From contig NZ_CP015882.1 in NCBI RefSeq assembly GCF_000697965.2, positions 1,277,001-1,341,000 on the forward strand: a stretch of 64,000 nucleotides of DNA, in the 5' to 3' direction. This DNA is from Ensifer adhaerens (GTDB lineage Bacteria > Pseudomonadota > Alphaproteobacteria > Rhizobiales > Rhizobiaceae). The notes below the pieces were generated by a model, which made no database searches, was not told the origin of the DNA, and was given only the letters and a program-made list of their open reading frames with translations. This document shows positions 62,759-64,000 of this stretch, piece after piece. The position numbers and the translations under genes were made by a program. How positions within the stretch are numbered: the stretch's first letter is position 1; each line of letters starts with the position of its first letter.

Positions 62759-64000
62759 ATGTCCACCCGTCCGCCACATTCCTATGAACGGCTCGGCATG
62801 CTGATCGGCGGCCGCTGGATTTACGAGACCGAGGGGCAGGACGCGGTCATCGACCCGGCAAGCGGAGCGGTCATCGGCTATTTGCCCTGCGCCACCGACG
62901 CCGACCTAGCGGCGGCCGTCGCCTCCGCGCAGCGGGCGTTCGGAAGCTGGAAGGATCGCTCACCGCTCGACCGCGGGCAGATCCTGCGGCGCTTCGCCGA
63001 TCTTGCTCGCACGCACGCCGAGGAGGTCGGCCGCAACATGGTGCTTGACCAGGGCAAACCGCTGGCGGAAGCAATCGGTGAGATCCGATTTGCCGCCGAC
63101 CATGCCGATTGGCATGCGGAGGAAGCGCGGCGCATCTATGGTCGCCTTATCCCTTCGCGAGATCCACGTGTACAGCAGGCGCTCACGCGCGAACCCGTCG
63201 GCGTCTGCATCGCATTTACCCCTTGGAATTTCCCGTTTAGCCAGGCACTGCGCAAGGTCGTGGCAGCCTTGGCAAGCGGCTGCACGATAATCCTCAAAGG
63301 GCCGGCGGAATCGCCCTCCTCCACGGTCGCGATCGGCCGGCTTATGCAGGAGGCGGGTCTGCCGGACGGTTGCCTCAATATCGTCTGGGGATCGTCTTCG
63401 CATATTTCCGAAACGCTGCTTTCGGCGCCCGAGGTGAAGAAGATCTCGTTTACGGGGTCCGTCGAAGTCGGCAAGCTGCTTGCTTCGCTCGCAGGCCGCC
63501 ATATGAAGCGCTCCACGATGGAGCTTGGCGGCCACGCTCCGGTTATCGTCTTCGACGATGCCGACGTTGAAGCATCTGCCGACGCGCTTGCCGCGCAAAA
63601 GGTCCGCAATGCCGGACAGGTCTGCGTTTCGCCGACCCGCTTCTACGTTCAAACAGGAGCGTATGACCGTTTCCTAGCGCGCTTCGCCGACAAGGTGGCC
63701 GCCACGAAGGTTGGCTATGGCTTTGCCGAAGGAGTGCAGATGGGTCCGCTCTGCCACGCCCGCCGGGTCACGGCTATGGAAGGCTTCGTACAGGATGCCC
63801 GCGAACGGGGAGCGGAGATCGTGACCGGCGGCAGTCGCATCGGCGACGCCGGCTTTTTCTATGCGCCGACGGTGGTTGCCGGTGGTTCCGACGCGTTGCG
63901 GCTGATGAACGAGGAGCCCTTTGGACCCATTGCGGTCGTCGCGCCTTTTTCTGGTTTTGACGACGTGATGCGGCGCGCCAACAGCCTTCCTTTCGGCCTT
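62759..64000 (+). CDS. NAD(P)-dependent aldehyde dehydrogenase (runs off the window)
   Basis: The visible 414 codons encode a succinate-semialdehyde-type dehydrogenase. It has VCIAFTPWNFPFSQALRKVV, nucleotide-binding ISFTGSVEVGKLLASLAGRH, catalytic Glu in MELGGHAPVIVF, catalytic Cys in RNAGQVCVSPTRFYV and EEPFGPIAVVAPFSG. The ATG used has GGAG seven bases upstream. Another ATG at 62744, overlapping the aminotransferase stop by one base, is in the same frame. It should oxidise the aldehyde made by the aminotransferase to the acid. About 60-70 residues remain beyond the window end. Confidence 0.92.
   Translation, partial: MSTRPPHSYERLGMLIGGRWIYETEGQDAVIDPASGAVIGYLPCATDADLAAAVASAQRAFGSWKDRSPLDRGQILRRFADLARTHAEEVGRNMVLDQGKPLAEAIGEIRFAADHADWHAEEARRIYGRLIPSRDPRVQQALTREPVGVCIAFTPWNFPFSQALRKVVAALASGCTIILKGPAESPSSTVAIGRLMQEAGLPDGCLNIVWGSSSHISETLLSAPEVKKISFTGSVEVGKLLASLAGRHMKRSTMELGGHAPVIVFDDADVEASADALAAQKVRNAGQVCVSPTRFYVQTGAYDRFLARFADKVAATKVGYGFAEGVQMGPLCHARRVTAMEGFVQDARERGAEIVTGGSRIGDAGFFYAPTVVAGGSDALRLMNEEPFGPIAVVAPFSGFDDVMRRANSLPFGL

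Noticed and set aside
60678..62777. A 699-codon open frame on the minus strand
   Set aside because: It lies opposite the ATPase and aminotransferase genes, which have complete family motifs. The antisense frame has no domain and a composition typical of a GC-rich shadow.

Overview
The window looks like chromosomal or large-plasmid DNA from an alphaproteobacterium of the order Rhizobiales (Rhizobium/Ensifer/Mesorhizobium-like). The evidence is GC-rich coding with AGGAG-type ribosome sites, a DUF982 protein, an HWE-family histidine kinase fused to CheB/CheR, rhizobial-type adenylate cyclase with C-terminal repeats, many small rhizobial proteins of unknown function, and an IS630 element. The genus cannot be fixed from sequence reading alone. 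No rRNA, tRNA or CRISPR array was seen.

Layout. 1-6.6 kb: a cut-off secreted protein, a hybrid-kinase relic, a hicAB toxin-antitoxin pair, a PIN-like protein, a purU relic, a YidB-like protein, an adenylate cyclase and a DUF982 protein. 7.0-8.2 kb: a complete IS630 element. 8.3-16.3 kb: an accessory region of small stress-type genes (CsbD, DUF4142, small hydrophilic and membrane peptides), several strong hairpins and terminators, and broken genes (cysA-like, udgX-like, two small-family relics). 16.4-31.9 kb: a flavodoxin-like reductase, an isochorismatase-like hydrolase, a 1458-residue CheB-CheR-PAS-HWE kinase with a broken response regulator at its 3' end, small paralogous genes, a DUF892 relic, an AI-2E-type permease, an NYN nuclease-like protein and an SLC13-type permease. 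32-44 kb: nhaA and transposase relics, an HlyD/DUF2955 efflux pair, an AI-2E permease coupled to a two-TM ion channel, an OmpA-DUF2092 envelope operon, a DUF2254 protein, DUF6481 and cspA. 43-50.3 kb: an AraC-type regulator followed by a 2022-residue autotransporter-like adhesin containing four repeats with starts exactly 531 bp apart. 53-64 kb: a dense operon-like cluster of IclR regulator, two poorly characterised proteins (578 residues, and DUF3726), an M19-type dipeptidase relative, a four-gene ABC importer, a class III aminotransferase and an aldehyde dehydrogenase that runs off the window.

How it fits together. The last cluster reads as a substrate-inducible uptake and catabolic pathway for an unidentified amine- or peptide-like compound: import, amide hydrolysis, transamination, then aldehyde oxidation. 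The left two thirds is rich in gene relics (at least ten) and in small gene families present as intact and broken copies, which suggests an accessory region undergoing duplication and decay. The best candidates for undescribed biology are the 53-64 kb pathway with its unknown proteins, the three-copy 'GRARL' small family, the hairpins placed directly before ribosome sites of small genes, the cluster of terminator hairpins at 9.7-10.4 kb, and the switch-like cspA leader.
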